DNA of 64,000 nt from Luteimonas sp. MC1750. GTDB lineage: Bacteria > Pseudomonadota > Gammaproteobacteria > Xanthomonadales > Xanthomonadaceae. Under the pieces are notes generated by a model. The model saw only the letters and a program-made list of their open reading frames with translations, was not told the origin of the DNA and did not search any database. The stretch lies in assembly GCF_016615955.1 (NCBI RefSeq), contig NZ_CP067113.1, forward strand, positions 2,666,001-2,730,000, given 5' to 3'. A program made the position numbers and the translations under genes. This document shows, one piece after another, positions 25,144-36,000 of this stretch (position 1 is its first letter; every line of letters starts with the position of its first letter).

Positions 25144-26580
25144 TCACTCGCGCACGGGCTGCGGCGCGCCGAAGCCGAGGCCGGCGACGCGGGCGCTGAG
25201 GTCCGCGACCGTCGCCGGAGCGACCGGGCCCACGCGCAGGCGCCAGACCGGCTTGCCCGCCGACGTCCCGTCCTGGAGGCGTGCCTCGCCGATCCCGGCG
25301 CCGCGCAGCATGGCGAGCGCGCGTTCGGCGTTGTCGCGCGAGCCGAAGGCGGCGACCTGGAGCAGGATGCCTGCGGCGGACATCCGCGCGGACGCCGGAG
25401 AGGCCGCGGGCGCCGGAGCGGCCGCGGGCGCAGGCGCAGGCGCAGGCGCGGACGACGTGGACCCTGCCGCGGCCAACGCGGGATCGCGCGGGTCGGGCTT
25501 GCCGGCCCGGCCGGTGGCCACGCGCGCGCGGCGCGACTTCATCCAGGCATCGAATTCGTCGGCGGTCATCGCCCGCCCGTCCTGGTGCATGTCGAAGCGC
25601 CAGTCGCCGCTGCCGGCCGCCTTCGCCGGCTGGGCAGTGGGCGCATCGGCCGCCTGGCCGCCGGCCTGCGTGGCGGCGGACGCCTCGGCGCGCAGCGCGG
25701 CGGGCTGAGAGACCGCGGCGATCAGTGCCGGCGGCGCGACGGCCGGTGCCTGCACGCTGGCCACCAGGCCGTCCATGGCGCTCGGCGGCGCCGGCTGCGG
25801 CTTGCCGGTCGCGACGCGCACGCCAGGCGGCAGTCCGGTCGCGGGATCGATGGCGGGCGTGGTCGCAGCGGTGCGCGTGTCGGCAGGTCGTTCGCGCGCG
25901 TTCTCGCCCGGACCCAGGGCGCGCACTTCGACCCGCGCGGTGCCGCGCGGATGCACGCCGATCTTCACCGCCGCGGCATAGCTGAGGTCGACCACGCGGC
26001 CCTCGTGGAACGGGCCGCGGTCGTTGACGCGCACCACCACCGACTGCCCCGTGTCGAGGTTGGTCACCCGCGCGAAGCTCGGCAGCGGCAGCGACTTGTG
26101 CGCCGCGGTGAACGCGTACATGTCATAGACCTCTTGGTTGGAGGTCCGTCGGCCGTGGAACTTCTGGCCGTAGTACGACGCCAGGCCGCTTTCGACGAAG
26201 CCTTCGGTGTCGTCGAGCACGCGGTAGGTCCTGCCCAGCACCTTGTAGGTCGGGCCGTTGCCATAGCGCGAGCGCGGCAGCTCGACCACGTCCGGCTCGG
26301 GAATGGCGTCGACGTCCGGCAGATAGTCGGGGATCGTGTCGGAGACGCCCGGCTTGTACAGGCCGCCTGCGACGTAATCGCCGCGGGTGGACGGATCTTC
26401 CTGCGCCGGGGCATAGGGCGACACCCGGGTGCCGGTGGCTGGCGTCGCCTGCGCAGCGGGACCGGCCGCCGTGCCGCCGCCCGGCGCATCACGCTTCGGC
26501 GTGCCCGCGCAGCCCGCCAGGAGCACGGCGAACATGACGATGGACCAGCACGCCGACCGCGCGCGCCGGGGCCGCCTCAC
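25144..26580 (-). CDS. rlpA: RlpA septal-ring lipoprotein with SPOR domain
   Basis: A 478-residue lipoprotein. The start is a GTG at 26580 that overlaps the mltB stop (GTGA), giving a short basic leader and a LLAGC lipobox (C24). A double-psi beta-barrel RlpA domain follows (about residues 110-205: GLASYYGQKFHGRRT, VRVNDRGPFHEGRVVDLS). A long Ala/Pro-rich linker includes (AP)n encoded by tandem GCAGGC hexamers near 25430-25452, and a C-terminal SPOR domain (about 400-478, LLQVAAFGSRDNAERAL) binds denuded glycans. RlpA-type enzymes are lytic transglycosylases acting at division sites. The gene belongs to the mrdA-rodA-mltB-rlpA block. Confidence 0.92.
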   Translation of the reverse strand: MRRPRRARSACWSIVMFAVLLAGCAGTPKRDAPGGGTAAGPAAQATPATGTRVSPYAPAQEDPSTRGDYVAGGLYKPGVSDTIPDYLPDVDAIPEPDVVELPRSRYGNGPTYKVLGRTYRVLDDTEGFVESGLASYYGQKFHGRRTSNQEVYDMYAFTAAHKSLPLPSFARVTNLDTGQSVVVRVNDRGPFHEGRVVDLSYAAAVKIGVHPRGTARVEVRALGPGENARERPADTRTAATTPAIDPATGLPPGVRVATGKPQPAPPSAMDGLVASVQAPAVAPPALIAAVSQPAALRAEASAATQAGGQAADAPTAQPAKAAGSGDWRFDMHQDGRAMTADEFDAWMKSRRARVATGRAGKPDPRDPALAAAGSTSSAPAPAPAPAAAPAPAASPASARMSAAGILLQVAAFGSRDNAERALAMLRGAGIGEARLQDGTSAGKPVWRLRVGPVAPATVADLSARVAGLGFGAPQPVRE

Positions 26581-27734
26581 GGCCCGCGCCCCGCGATCGC
26601 CTGCGCGAGCTGGTGCACCGCCAGCGAATACATCGGCGAGCGGTTGTAGCGGCTGATGACGTAGAAGTTGCGGTAGCCCAGCCAGTATTCGCGTCCTGCG
26701 TCGCCGTCGAGGGCGATCACGGTGGCGCCCTCGCCCACCGGCTGGCCGGCGCGCGGGGTGAAGCCCAGCTCGGCCAGCCGCGGCAGGGGATGGTCGGGCT
26801 CGAGCGACTTCGGATCGCCGCTGGGCACGAAGTCGGCCACGCCGTCCGCCTTGTCCGCGCGCGCGACCACCGGGCCGCCGCGCTGCCAGCCATGCACCAC
26901 GAAATAGTTGGCGATCGAGGCGAACACGTCCGGCTTGTGGGTCAGCAGGTCGCGACGTCCGTCGCCGTCGCCGTCCTTCGCCCACAGGCGGTAGCTCGAC
27001 GGCATGAACTGGCCCATGCCCATGGCACCGGCGTAGCTGCCCTTGAGCGCGGCGAGGTCGAGCTGCGGCTCTTGCTTCTCCAGCGCGAACAGCTGCGCCA
27101 GCTCGCCGGCGAAGAAGGGCGCGCGCCTGGGGAAACCAAAGGCCAGCGTGTACAGCGCGTCGAGCACGCGATGGTTGCCGGTGATGCGTCCGTAGCTGGT
27201 CTCGACGCCGATGATGGCGACGATGTACTCGGCCGGCACGCCGGTCTCCGCGGCGACGCGGTCCAGCGCCGCGCGGTTCTCGGCGTAGAAGGCCTTGCCA
27301 CCGCTGATGCGCGCGTCGTTGATGAAGATCGGGCGGTAGTCGCGCCAGGGGCGCACCGCCTCGGCCGGCCGCGACATCGCGTCGATGATCGACTGCTTGT
27401 GCTCGGCACCGGCCAGCACGCTGCGCACGTGCGCCGGGTCCACGCCGTAGGTCGTGGCGGTGTAGTCGACGAAGTTGGTGATCCGCTGCGCGCGCTCGAT
27501 CGCCGGATCGGTCACCGGAGGCGGGGCCACCGGGCGTTCGGGTGGCTGCGGCACGGGCGCGAGCAGCCCGGGAGCCTGCGCCGGGGCCGCGGCAGCGGCT
27601 TCGACCGGTACGGCATCGGCGGCCGCCGCCGGATAGTGGACGATGGGAGGCGCGCAGGCGGCAAGCAGCAGCGGCGCTGCCAGGACCGGCAGCAGGCGCG
27701 GTCGAGGCGTGGTCGGTCGCGGGTGTCGGTTCAT
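26577..27734 (-). CDS. mltB: Membrane-bound lytic murein transglycosylase B
   Basis: A 385-residue lipoprotein (lipobox LLAAC27) that cleaves peptidoglycan glycan strands to 1,6-anhydro products. It shows the SLT_2/MltB blocks: YGVDPAHVRSVLAGAEHKQSI, the catalytic glutamate E178 in IIGVETSYGR, LKGSYAGAMGMGQFMPSSYR, DLLTHKPDVFASIANYF and the C-terminal GYRNFYVISRYNRSPMYSLAVHQLA. Residues 30-75 form a Pro/Ala-rich linker. The last four bases overlap rlpA. Its ATG lies 65 bases beyond rodA. A weak TAACCT box sits 8 bases upstream, so a promoter of its own is possible. Confidence 0.94.
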   Translation of the reverse strand: MNRHPRPTTPRPRLLPVLAAPLLLAACAPPIVHYPAAAADAVPVEAAAAAPAQAPGLLAPVPQPPERPVAPPPVTDPAIERAQRITNFVDYTATTYGVDPAHVRSVLAGAEHKQSIIDAMSRPAEAVRPWRDYRPIFINDARISGGKAFYAENRAALDRVAAETGVPAEYIVAIIGVETSYGRITGNHRVLDALYTLAFGFPRRAPFFAGELAQLFALEKQEPQLDLAALKGSYAGAMGMGQFMPSSYRLWAKDGDGDGRRDLLTHKPDVFASIANYFVVHGWQRGGPVVARADKADGVADFVPSGDPKSLEPDHPLPRLAELGFTPRAGQPVGEGATVIALDGDAGREYWLGYRNFYVISRYNRSPMYSLAVHQLAQAIAGRGP

Positions 27735-27799
27735 CGGCGGCGAGGTTAGCACGCGCCTGCAGCCCGCCAGGGCGCCGCGTTCATGCACGGTTGTGGCGC

Positions 27800-28912
27800 T
27801 CAGCGGCCGCGCACGGGGCGTGCGGCGTGCACCGCCATCACCACGCCCATGCCTGCCAGCAGCGACACCGCGGCGGTGCCGCCGAAGCTCAGCAGCGGCA
27901 TCGGCACGCCGACCACCGGCAGCAGGCCGGAGATCATGCCGCCGTTGACCAGCACGTAGACGAACAGCGCCAGCCCCAGCCCCCCGGCCAGCAGCCGCCC
28001 GAAGCCGTCGCGCGACTCGGCCGCGATCCACAGGCAGCGCCCCACCACCACCAGGTACAGCGCCAGCACGGTGACCACGCCGATCCAGCCGAACTCCTCC
28101 GACAGCACCGCGAAGATGAAGTCGGTGGTGTGCTCGGGCACGTAGTTCAGGTGCGACTGCGAGCCCTGTCCCCAGCCCTGCCCGCGCAGGCCACCGGAGC
28201 CGATCGCGATCTTCGACTGGATGATGTTCCAGCCCGCGCCGAGCGGATCCGACTCCGGGTCGAGGAAGGTCAGGATGCGGTCCTTCTGGTAGGGCCGCAG
28301 CATCCAGAACCAGGCGGCCGGCGCCGCGGCGGCGATGCCCGCGGCCGCGGCCACGAACCACCACCACGACATGCCGGCGAGGAACAGCACGAACACGCCG
28401 CTGCTGGCCACCAGCATCGCCGTGCCGAAGTCCGGCTGCAGCAGGATCAGCCCGGTCGGCACCGCGAGCAGCAGCAGGCCGACGACGGTGGTGGCGAAGG
28501 ACGGCGGCTGCGGCCGCGAGTTGAGGTACCAGGCCACCATCATCGGCAGGCTGAGCTTGAGCAGCTCGGCCGGCTGGAAATAGAACACGCCCAGGTTGAG
28601 CCAGTGCGCGCCGCTGCGCCCGGTGCCGAGGAACAGCACCGCGACCAGCGGCAGCAGCGACAGCACATAGGCCGCCGGCGCGGCGTCGCGCAGGCGAAGC
28701 AGCGGCACGCGCGACAGCAGCCAGAGCACGCCGAGCCCGACGCCGTAGCGCGCGCCCTGCGACAGCACCAGCGCCGGGTTCTGCCCGCCGGCGCTGTGCA
28801 GCACGGCAAGCCCGATGCCCATCAGCGCCACCAGCGCGCCCAGCAGCACCCAGTCCAGGGTGCGCACGAAGCGCAGCAGCAGGTCGAGCAGGAAGCGGAG
28901 GATGAGGTTCAT
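27800..28912 (-). CDS. rodA: RodA peptidoglycan glycosyltransferase (SEDS)
   Basis: A 370-residue polytopic SEDS protein with about ten membrane helices. Family marks include HWLNLGVFYFQPAELLKLSLP, LLQPDFGTAMLV (the conserved Asp region), LSEEFGWIG, and VNGGMISGLLPVVGVPMPLLSFGGTA near the end. It polymerises glycan during cell elongation together with the transpeptidase encoded just upstream; its ATG overlaps the mrdA stop by 4 bases. Length is normal for the family. Confidence 0.96.
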   Translation of the reverse strand: MNLILRFLLDLLLRFVRTLDWVLLGALVALMGIGLAVLHSAGGQNPALVLSQGARYGVGLGVLWLLSRVPLLRLRDAAPAAYVLSLLPLVAVLFLGTGRSGAHWLNLGVFYFQPAELLKLSLPMMVAWYLNSRPQPPSFATTVVGLLLLAVPTGLILLQPDFGTAMLVASSGVFVLFLAGMSWWWFVAAAAGIAAAAPAAWFWMLRPYQKDRILTFLDPESDPLGAGWNIIQSKIAIGSGGLRGQGWGQGSQSHLNYVPEHTTDFIFAVLSEEFGWIGVVTVLALYLVVVGRCLWIAAESRDGFGRLLAGGLGLALFVYVLVNGGMISGLLPVVGVPMPLLSFGGTAAVSLLAGMGVVMAVHAARPVRGR

Positions 28913-30930
28913 CGCGCCGGCGTCCGGGGTGCGGGCGCGCCGGCATCGGCGCCACGGCCATCCGGCACCGCTGCGGTCTCCGCCGCTAGGGGACTGCCCG
29001 GTCCTGCGAGCACGGCGGATTCGACGTTGCCGAACAGGTCCACCACCGGCACCACCTCGCCGTCGGCGCCGGGCATCACCGGCATCTGGCCCAGCAGCCA
29101 GGCGTCGAAGATGCGCCGCGCGATCGGGGCCGCGGTGCTGCCGCCATAGCCGCCGTGCTCGACCACCACGGCCAGCGCGATCGTCGGGTTGTCGGCCGGC
29201 GCGTAGCCGGCGAACAGCGCCTGGTGGCGCAGGTGGTAGGGCAGCGAGCGCGGATCGAGGCTGACGCTGCCGCGGCGGCTGATCTTCTGCGCGGTGCCGG
29301 TCTTGCCGGCCATGCGGTAGGGCGCGCCGCGCGCCATGGCGATGGCGGTGCCGCGGCCGTGGATGGTGTTTTCCATGCCTTCCTGCACCGCGCGCAGGTG
29401 CGACGGGTTGTCGGTGATCCGCGGCGCCGGCGCAGCCGGCAGCGGGAGCCACGGCGCGTCGTAACCGGTGCGGCGCTCGGCCACCAGGCGCAGCGGGTGC
29501 AGGCTGCCGCCGTTGGCGATGGCCGCGGTGCCGCGCGCCATCTGCAGCGCCGTGGCCACCCAGTAGCCCTGGCCGATGCCGGCGATCACGGTTTCGCCCG
29601 GGTACCAGGGCTCGCGGCTGTTGCGCGACTTCCATTCGCGCGAGGGCACGATGCCCGAGGTTTCGCCGGTCAGGTCGATGCCGGTGGGCTCGCCGAAGCC
29701 GTAGCGGTGCATGTACTCGGCCAGGCGGTCGATGCCCATGTCGTAGGCGAGCTTGTAGTAGTAGTAGTTGATCGAGCGCGAGATCGAATCGCGCAGGTCG
29801 ACCCAGCCGCCGCCGCGGCCCGCATCGCGGTAGCCGCGGCTCTGGCCGGGGATGAAGAATTCGCCGGTGGAGAACACCCGGCTCTCGGGCGTGCGCAGCC
29901 CGCTGTCGACGCCGGCCAGCGCCATGAACGGCTTGACGATCGAGCCGGGCGGGCCGCCGCCGAGCACGTTGCGGTTGAACAGCGGCCGCGCCGGATCGTC
30001 CATCAGCGCGCGGTAGTCGGTGCTGGAGATGCCGTTGACGAACAGGTTGGGGTCGTAGCTCGGCAGGCTGACCATGGCCAGGACCTGGCCGGTGGCCGGA
30101 TCCACCGCCACTGCCGAGCCCTGCATCTCGCCGAACGCGGCGACCATCGCCCGCTGCAGTTCGACGTCCACCGACAGCCGCAGGTCGGCGCCCGCCGTGG
30201 CCGGGACCAGGCCGAGCCGGCCCAGCGCGCGGCCCTCGACGTTGGTCTCCACCTGCTCGTAACCGACCAGGCCGCGTAGCGCTTCGTCGTAGTAGCGCTC
30301 GAGTCCGGTGCGGCCGGTATGGGTGAACACGCCGTGGGCCTCGCCGTAGCGCGCGATGTCGCTTTCGTCCGTGCGGCCCACGTAGCCGATCACGTGCGCC
30401 AGCAGGTCGCCGTAGGGGTAGCGGCGGTTGAGGTAGGGCACCAGCTCCACGCCCGGGAAGCGCCAGCGCTCGACCGCGAAGCGCGCCGCTTCGACGTCGC
30501 TGATGCGCAGCTTGAGCGGGATGGCGCGGAAGCCGCGCGTGGTCCTGCGCGCGGCCTCGAAGCGCTCGATGTCCTCGGGCGCCAGCTCCACCACCTGCGA
30601 CAGCGCCGCGATCAGCGCCTGCGGGTCGCCGGCCTCGTCCGGGGTCACGTCGAGCCGGTAGGCGGGCACGTTGTCGGCCAGGATGCGGCCTTCGCGATCG
30701 AGGATCAGTCCGCGCCCCGGCACCACCGGCCGCGGCTTGATGCGGTTGGCCTCGGAACGCATGGCATAGGCGTCGTGGTCGAGCACCTGCAGCTTGAAGT
30801 ACCAGCCGGCCAGGCCCAGCAGCGACAGCAGCACGACGGCGAAGCCGAACAGCGCGCGCCCGCGGAACAGGCGCGCCTCGGCCACGGGGTTGCGCAGCCG
30901 CCGGGGCTTCCGGCCGCGCGCGCCGGCCAT
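28909..30930 (-). CDS. mrdA: Penicillin-binding protein 2 (elongation transpeptidase)
   Basis: A 673-residue class B PBP with a cytoplasmic basic tail, one membrane anchor (about 27-47), the PBP dimer/pedestal domain, and a transpeptidase domain with S330-IVK333, S386-IN388 and K543-TG545. A Pro/Ala-rich C-terminal tail of about 50 residues is longer than in enteric PBP2. It crosslinks peptidoglycan made by RodA. I chose the ATG at 30930, which shares one base with the mreD stop (TGATG); longer readings have no support. Junctions on both sides overlap, so expression is tightly coupled to mreD and rodA. Confidence 0.96.
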   Translation of the reverse strand: MAGARGRKPRRLRNPVAEARLFRGRALFGFAVVLLSLLGLAGWYFKLQVLDHDAYAMRSEANRIKPRPVVPGRGLILDREGRILADNVPAYRLDVTPDEAGDPQALIAALSQVVELAPEDIERFEAARRTTRGFRAIPLKLRISDVEAARFAVERWRFPGVELVPYLNRRYPYGDLLAHVIGYVGRTDESDIARYGEAHGVFTHTGRTGLERYYDEALRGLVGYEQVETNVEGRALGRLGLVPATAGADLRLSVDVELQRAMVAAFGEMQGSAVAVDPATGQVLAMVSLPSYDPNLFVNGISSTDYRALMDDPARPLFNRNVLGGGPPGSIVKPFMALAGVDSGLRTPESRVFSTGEFFIPGQSRGYRDAGRGGGWVDLRDSISRSINYYYYKLAYDMGIDRLAEYMHRYGFGEPTGIDLTGETSGIVPSREWKSRNSREPWYPGETVIAGIGQGYWVATALQMARGTAAIANGGSLHPLRLVAERRTGYDAPWLPLPAAPAPRITDNPSHLRAVQEGMENTIHGRGTAIAMARGAPYRMAGKTGTAQKISRRGSVSLDPRSLPYHLRHQALFAGYAPADNPTIALAVVVEHGGYGGSTAAPIARRIFDAWLLGQMPVMPGADGEVVPVVDLFGNVESAVLAGPGSPLAAETAAVPDGRGADAGAPAPRTPAR

Positions 30931-31415
30931 CACAGGCGTGCGCCGCGGCCCATGCGCAGCGCGTCGAGCAGCACGAACAGCGGCGCCCAGAGCAGCATGC
31001 CCACCAGCGGCGCCCACCAGTAGGCCAGCGGCAGCACCGGCTCGCCCAGCGCCAGGTGGACGATGGTGCTGATGACGCGGTCGTTGAGCAGCAGGCCGCC
31101 GATCGCCAGCGCCTGCTGCGGGATCGGGAAGAAGCGCAGCTGGGTGCGGAAGCGCTGCAGGATGAAGGCCATCACTACCAGCCGCAGGCCCTGTTCGCCG
31201 AGCAGGCCGCCGAAGGCGACATCGGCGACCAGGCCGACCGCGAAGGCGAAGCCGAGCCCCACGCGCTCGCTGTCCTCGATCACCCAGTAGGCGACCACCA
31301 GCGCCAGCCAGTAGGGACGCAGCGGCTGCAGCAGCCCCGGCATCGGCAACAGGCCGAGCAGCAGCGCCAGCAGCACGCTGACCGGCAGCACCCAGGAGCG
31401 TCCGCGCGCGCTCAT
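30930..31415 (-). CDS. mreD: Rod shape-determining protein MreD
   Basis: A 161-residue inner-membrane protein with five or six helices and the MreD marks RPYWLALVVAYWVIEDSERVGLGFAFAVGLVADVAFG and EQGLRLVVMAFILQRFR. It is part of the MreBCD-PBP2-RodA elongasome. The start overlaps mreC by 4 bases and the end shares a base with mrdA. Confidence 0.95.
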   Translation of the reverse strand: MSARGRSWVLPVSVLLALLLGLLPMPGLLQPLRPYWLALVVAYWVIEDSERVGLGFAFAVGLVADVAFGGLLGEQGLRLVVMAFILQRFRTQLRFFPIPQQALAIGGLLLNDRVISTIVHLALGEPVLPLAYWWAPLVGMLLWAPLFVLLDALRMGRGARL

Positions 31416-32323
31416 TCCGCGGCCGCCGCGGTGGCCGCCGGATCGGCGGGAATGGCCTCGTCGACGCGCGGCGGCGCCGCGCTGGCCGGCTGGTCGCGCA
31501 GCAGCAGCACGTCGCGGCCGCGGTCGAGCTGGGCCGCGGCGTCGACGTCGCCGACGAGGAAGGCGCGGCTGTCGTCCGGGCGCAGCGCGGCGATCGTGCC
31601 CACCGGGAAGCCCGGCGGGAAACGGCCGCCCAGACCCGAGGTGATCACCACGTCGCCCGCGCGCACGTCGCTCGACAGGGGCACGTTGCGCAGCTCGAGC
31701 ATGTCGCTGCGGCCGGTGCCGTAGACGATCAGGCGAACGCCGGTGCGCGCGACCGCCACCGGCACCGCGTGGTCCGGATCGGTCAGCAGCAGCACGGTGG
31801 CGGTGGACGGCGTGGCCTCGATCACCTGGCCGACCAGCCCGCCGGCGTCGATCACCGCCTGGCCCCGGCGCACGCCGCTGGCGGTGCCGGCATTGAGCAT
31901 CAGGCGCTGGCGCGTCGGGTCGAGGTCGACGTCGAGGATCGGCGCCAGCTGCACGTCCTGGCCGCCGCGCTCGGCGGCGCCCATCAGGCCGCGCAGGCGT
32001 GCGTTCTCCTCGGCCTCCACCTGCAGGCGCGCCTGGCGCGCGGCGCCCAGCAGCAGCTCGTTGCGCAGCAGGCGGTTCTCCTCCGCCAGCCGGGTGCGGG
32101 TGGCGGCGTCGTCGCGCAGGTCCTCGCCCAGGCGCGAGGGCAGCCCGGCCAGCCACCACAGCGGCTGCATGGCGACGCTGGCATGGCCGCGGACCTGGGC
32201 CAGCCAGTCGCCGCGGTGGTCGAGCACGATGAGCGCCACCGAGATCGCGAGATAGGCCAGCAGCCGCAGCGTGCCGGTGACGTCACTCGATCGGGGGGTG
32301 GCGGGACCGGCGTAGTGGGACAC
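31412..32323 (-). CDS. mreC: Rod shape-determining protein MreC
   Basis: A 303-residue protein with one N-terminal membrane helix (about 19-37), a coiled coil (residues ~70-110, RTRLAEENRLLRNELLLGAARQ...) and the periplasmic double beta-barrel with DQGxxxGQV-type blocks (VIDAGGLVGQVIEATPSTATVLLLTDPDHAVPV). It links MreB filaments to the periplasmic synthases. The start is a GTG. It lies 23 bases downstream of mreB. An Ala-rich C-terminal tail beyond ~residue 275 is not conserved. Confidence 0.95.
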   Translation of the reverse strand: MSHYAGPATPRSSDVTGTLRLLAYLAISVALIVLDHRGDWLAQVRGHASVAMQPLWWLAGLPSRLGEDLRDDAATRTRLAEENRLLRNELLLGAARQARLQVEAEENARLRGLMGAAERGGQDVQLAPILDVDLDPTRQRLMLNAGTASGVRRGQAVIDAGGLVGQVIEATPSTATVLLLTDPDHAVPVAVARTGVRLIVYGTGRSDMLELRNVPLSSDVRAGDVVITSGLGGRFPPGFPVGTIAALRPDDSRAFLVGDVDAAAQLDRGRDVLLLRDQPASAAPPRVDEAIPADPAATAAAAE

Positions 32324-32346
32324 AGTCGTGGCCGCGGTCTGTCAGC

Positions 32347-33565
<1,219 letters not shown>

Positions 33566-33680
33566 ATGCGCCCCGCGCCGCTGCCTGTGCGGCGGTGGCC
33601 CCTGCGCCGGATCCCGGCCAGTTCCCCGAGCAACCTGACCGCCGTCCCCCGGGCCGGCACCCCACCGGAGCGCCTTCCCG

Positions 33681-34613
33681 ATGCCTGCCCTGATCTGCGG
33701 TTCCCTGGCCTACGACACCATCATGGTGTTCCCCGACCAGTTCAAGAACCACATCCTGCCGGACAAGGTGCACATCCTGAACGTCTCGTTCCTGGTGCCG
33801 CGGATGCGCCGCGAGTTCGGCGGCTGCGCCGGCAACATCGCCTACAACCTCAAGCTGCTGGGCGGTGATCCGATCCCGATGGCGACCGTGGGCCAGGATT
33901 TCGGGCCCTACCGCGAGTATTTCGCCGAGCTCGGGATCCCGCTCGACCACGTCAAGGAAATCCCGGAGCTGTTCACGCCGCAGGCGTTCATCACCACCGA
34001 CCTCGACAACAATCAGATCACCGCCTTCCACCCCGGCGCGATGATGCGCTCCTACGAGAACCACGTGCGCGACGTGCCCGGCGTGACCATCGGCATCGTC
34101 AGTCCCGACGGCTACGAAGGCATGATCCAGAATTCGAAGGAATTCGCCGAGGCCGGCATTCCCTTCATCTTCGATCCGGGCCAGGCCATGCCGCTGTTCA
34201 ACGGCGAGGAACTGCGCGCCTTCATCGAGCAGGCCGACTACGTCACCGTCAACGACTACGAGTCGAACCTGCTGCAGGAGCGCACCGGCTGGGACGAGGC
34301 GACGATCGCCGGCAAGGTCAAGGCCTACATCACCACCCGCGGCCCCAAGGGCGTGGTGATCTACGCCGACGGCAAGGTCCACGACGTGCCGCCGGCGCAC
34401 GAGAGCCGGGTCACCGACCCGACCGGCTGCGGCGACGCGTTCCGCGCCGGGCTGCTGTTCGGCATCGAGAAGGGCTACGGCTGGGAGACCATCGGCCGCA
34501 TCGGCAACCTGATGGGCGCGCTGAAGGTCGAGCACCCGGGCACCCAGAACCAGCGCTTCGACTACGACGAGTTCGCCGCGCAGTTCACCCAGCAGTTCGG
34601 ATACGCGCTCTAG
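33681..34613 (+). CDS. PfkB-family carbohydrate/adenosine kinase
   Basis: A 310-residue ribokinase-fold enzyme. The first PfkB signature lies in RREFGGCAGNIAYNLKLLGGDPIPMATVGQDFG. The second, DPTGCGDAFRAGLLFGIEKG, contains the catalytic Asp and the anion hole. The N-terminus (ICGSLAYDTIMVFPDQFKNHILPDK) resembles proteins called adenosine kinase or sugar kinase in xanthomonads. It should phosphorylate a sugar or nucleoside with ATP; adenosine is the best guess, not proven. GGAG lies 10 bases before the ATG. It is divergent from mreB and followed by an exported protein of unknown role. Confidence 0.85.
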   Translation: MPALICGSLAYDTIMVFPDQFKNHILPDKVHILNVSFLVPRMRREFGGCAGNIAYNLKLLGGDPIPMATVGQDFGPYREYFAELGIPLDHVKEIPELFTPQAFITTDLDNNQITAFHPGAMMRSYENHVRDVPGVTIGIVSPDGYEGMIQNSKEFAEAGIPFIFDPGQAMPLFNGEELRAFIEQADYVTVNDYESNLLQERTGWDEATIAGKVKAYITTRGPKGVVIYADGKVHDVPPAHESRVTDPTGCGDAFRAGLLFGIEKGYGWETIGRIGNLMGALKVEHPGTQNQRFDYDEFAAQFTQQFGYAL

Positions 34614-34632
34614 CGCCGGCCGGAGCCCACGC

Positions 34633-35997
34633 ATGGACCCCGTGCCGGCCGTCCGCCGGGCCGCATGGATCGCGGCAGCCCTGCTCGCCCTCCTGCCGCT
34701 TTCGGCCGCCGCGAAGGGCTCGCGCCACCTGGTGCTGCCGGCCGACCGGCTGGTCGAGCCCGGCGGCGCGGTCGAGCTGCTGTCGGCGACGATCGAACTC
34801 GAGCGCGCCGGCTGGACCTACCTGCACGCCGACGGCGGGCTGGCGCCGGTGGGCGAGGCGATCGCCAACGCCTGGATCAGCGTCGACGGGCGGCGGGTGT
34901 CCAACCAGAGCGTGGTCGACTGGCGCGGGTCGCGCGCGCCCAACCGCCACGCCTTCAACGCGATCGCCGCGGTGCACCTGCCCGCCGGACGCTCGCGCGT
35001 CGCGTTGCACGCGCGCACGGCGGACGGGGCGGCACTGGCCACGGCGCGCAGCAGCCTCTCGGTGCTGACCGACGCCGCGCGGCACGCGTCGAGCGCGTTC
35101 CTGGACGCCTCTTCCCCCTGGCTTGAATTCGACACCCGCGACACGCCGGAAGGCCGCGCCCTGCCGGCCGGCCGCGGCTGGGCACCGGTGCTGTCGGTGC
35201 AGGCGGGAAATGACGGCGGCCCGGTCGTGGCCATGGCGTCGGGACGCGCCTGGATGTCGAACCAGCCGGGCGATGCGATGTGGGGCATCTTCCTCAACGG
35301 CCGCGAGCCGCCGCTGCACTCGGCCACCTGGTCGATCAACGACCTGTTCGAGGGCGCCGAGGTCCAGGCGCCGATGTTCATGCAGGCGCTGTTCCCCTCG
35401 CCGCCGCGCGACAGCTCGGTGCAGCTGGTGGCCAGCGAATCGCCCTACTACCAGCCACGCATGGCCAGCACCAACGGCGTGCGCTACCGCGTGGGCTCCA
35501 GCACCGGCCTGGTGACCCTGTCCGGCGGCATGCGCGTGGTCGGCCGCGGCTACCCGCCCGCCTGGGACTACGTGACCCGCGGACGCTACCGCCGCTACGC
35601 CTATATCTGCATCGGCACCAACGGCTTCCGCCCCGGAAAGTGCCCGCCGACCGGGACCCAGGTGGTCCTGGCGCGGGGACGGGCCTGCATCCCGCCCGGA
35701 CACGACGGCGAGGTGCTGTTCGCCAGCCGCACCCGGATCCAGGGCGACGACCACGACCGGGGCGGCACGGTGAGCCTGTCGTTGCGGGTGGCCGGGCGCG
35801 AGGTGGCGCGCAACGCGCAGACCCTGGGCCCCCGGCCCGACGCGGTCAGCACGCGCACCATGGGCACCAGCTGGCTCTCCGCCGGAGCCGAAGCGCTGGC
35901 CGAGGGCTGCCATGTGGTGGAAGCGATCGGCGAGGCGACGGGCGACTTCCGCAACGTCTCGCTCAACGCCGACCTGCCGCTGATCTGGTTCGACTGA
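34633..35997 (+). CDS. Exported protein of unknown function
   Basis: A 454-residue protein with a clear signal peptide (AAWIAAALLALLPLSAAAKG, cleavage near residue 27). The mature part looks beta-rich, with repeated short strands and many Gly/Ser turns, one cluster of cysteines (CIGTNGFRPGKCPPTG and RACIPPG, about residues 325-355, plus one near 425), and an ending NADLPLIWFD. I recognise no domain. It starts 19 bases after the kinase gene and may be co-transcribed. Its stop and that of the following minus-strand gene form a small palindrome (ACTGAAACTCAGT). Confidence 0.75.
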   Translation: MDPVPAVRRAAWIAAALLALLPLSAAAKGSRHLVLPADRLVEPGGAVELLSATIELERAGWTYLHADGGLAPVGEAIANAWISVDGRRVSNQSVVDWRGSRAPNRHAFNAIAAVHLPAGRSRVALHARTADGAALATARSSLSVLTDAARHASSAFLDASSPWLEFDTRDTPEGRALPAGRGWAPVLSVQAGNDGGPVVAMASGRAWMSNQPGDAMWGIFLNGREPPLHSATWSINDLFEGAEVQAPMFMQALFPSPPRDSSVQLVASESPYYQPRMASTNGVRYRVGSSTGLVTLSGGMRVVGRGYPPAWDYVTRGRYRRYAYICIGTNGFRPGKCPPTGTQVVLARGRACIPPGHDGEVLFASRTRIQGDDHDRGGTVSLSLRVAGREVARNAQTLGPRPDAVSTRTMGTSWLSAGAEALAEGCHVVEAIGEATGDFRNVSLNADLPLIWFD

Positions 35998-36000
35998 AAC

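Noticed and set aside
25430-25452. Tandem GCAGGC hexamers as a phase-variable tract
   Set aside because: Very short, inside a Pro/Ala linker of RlpA, and in-frame. Length change would have little effect.
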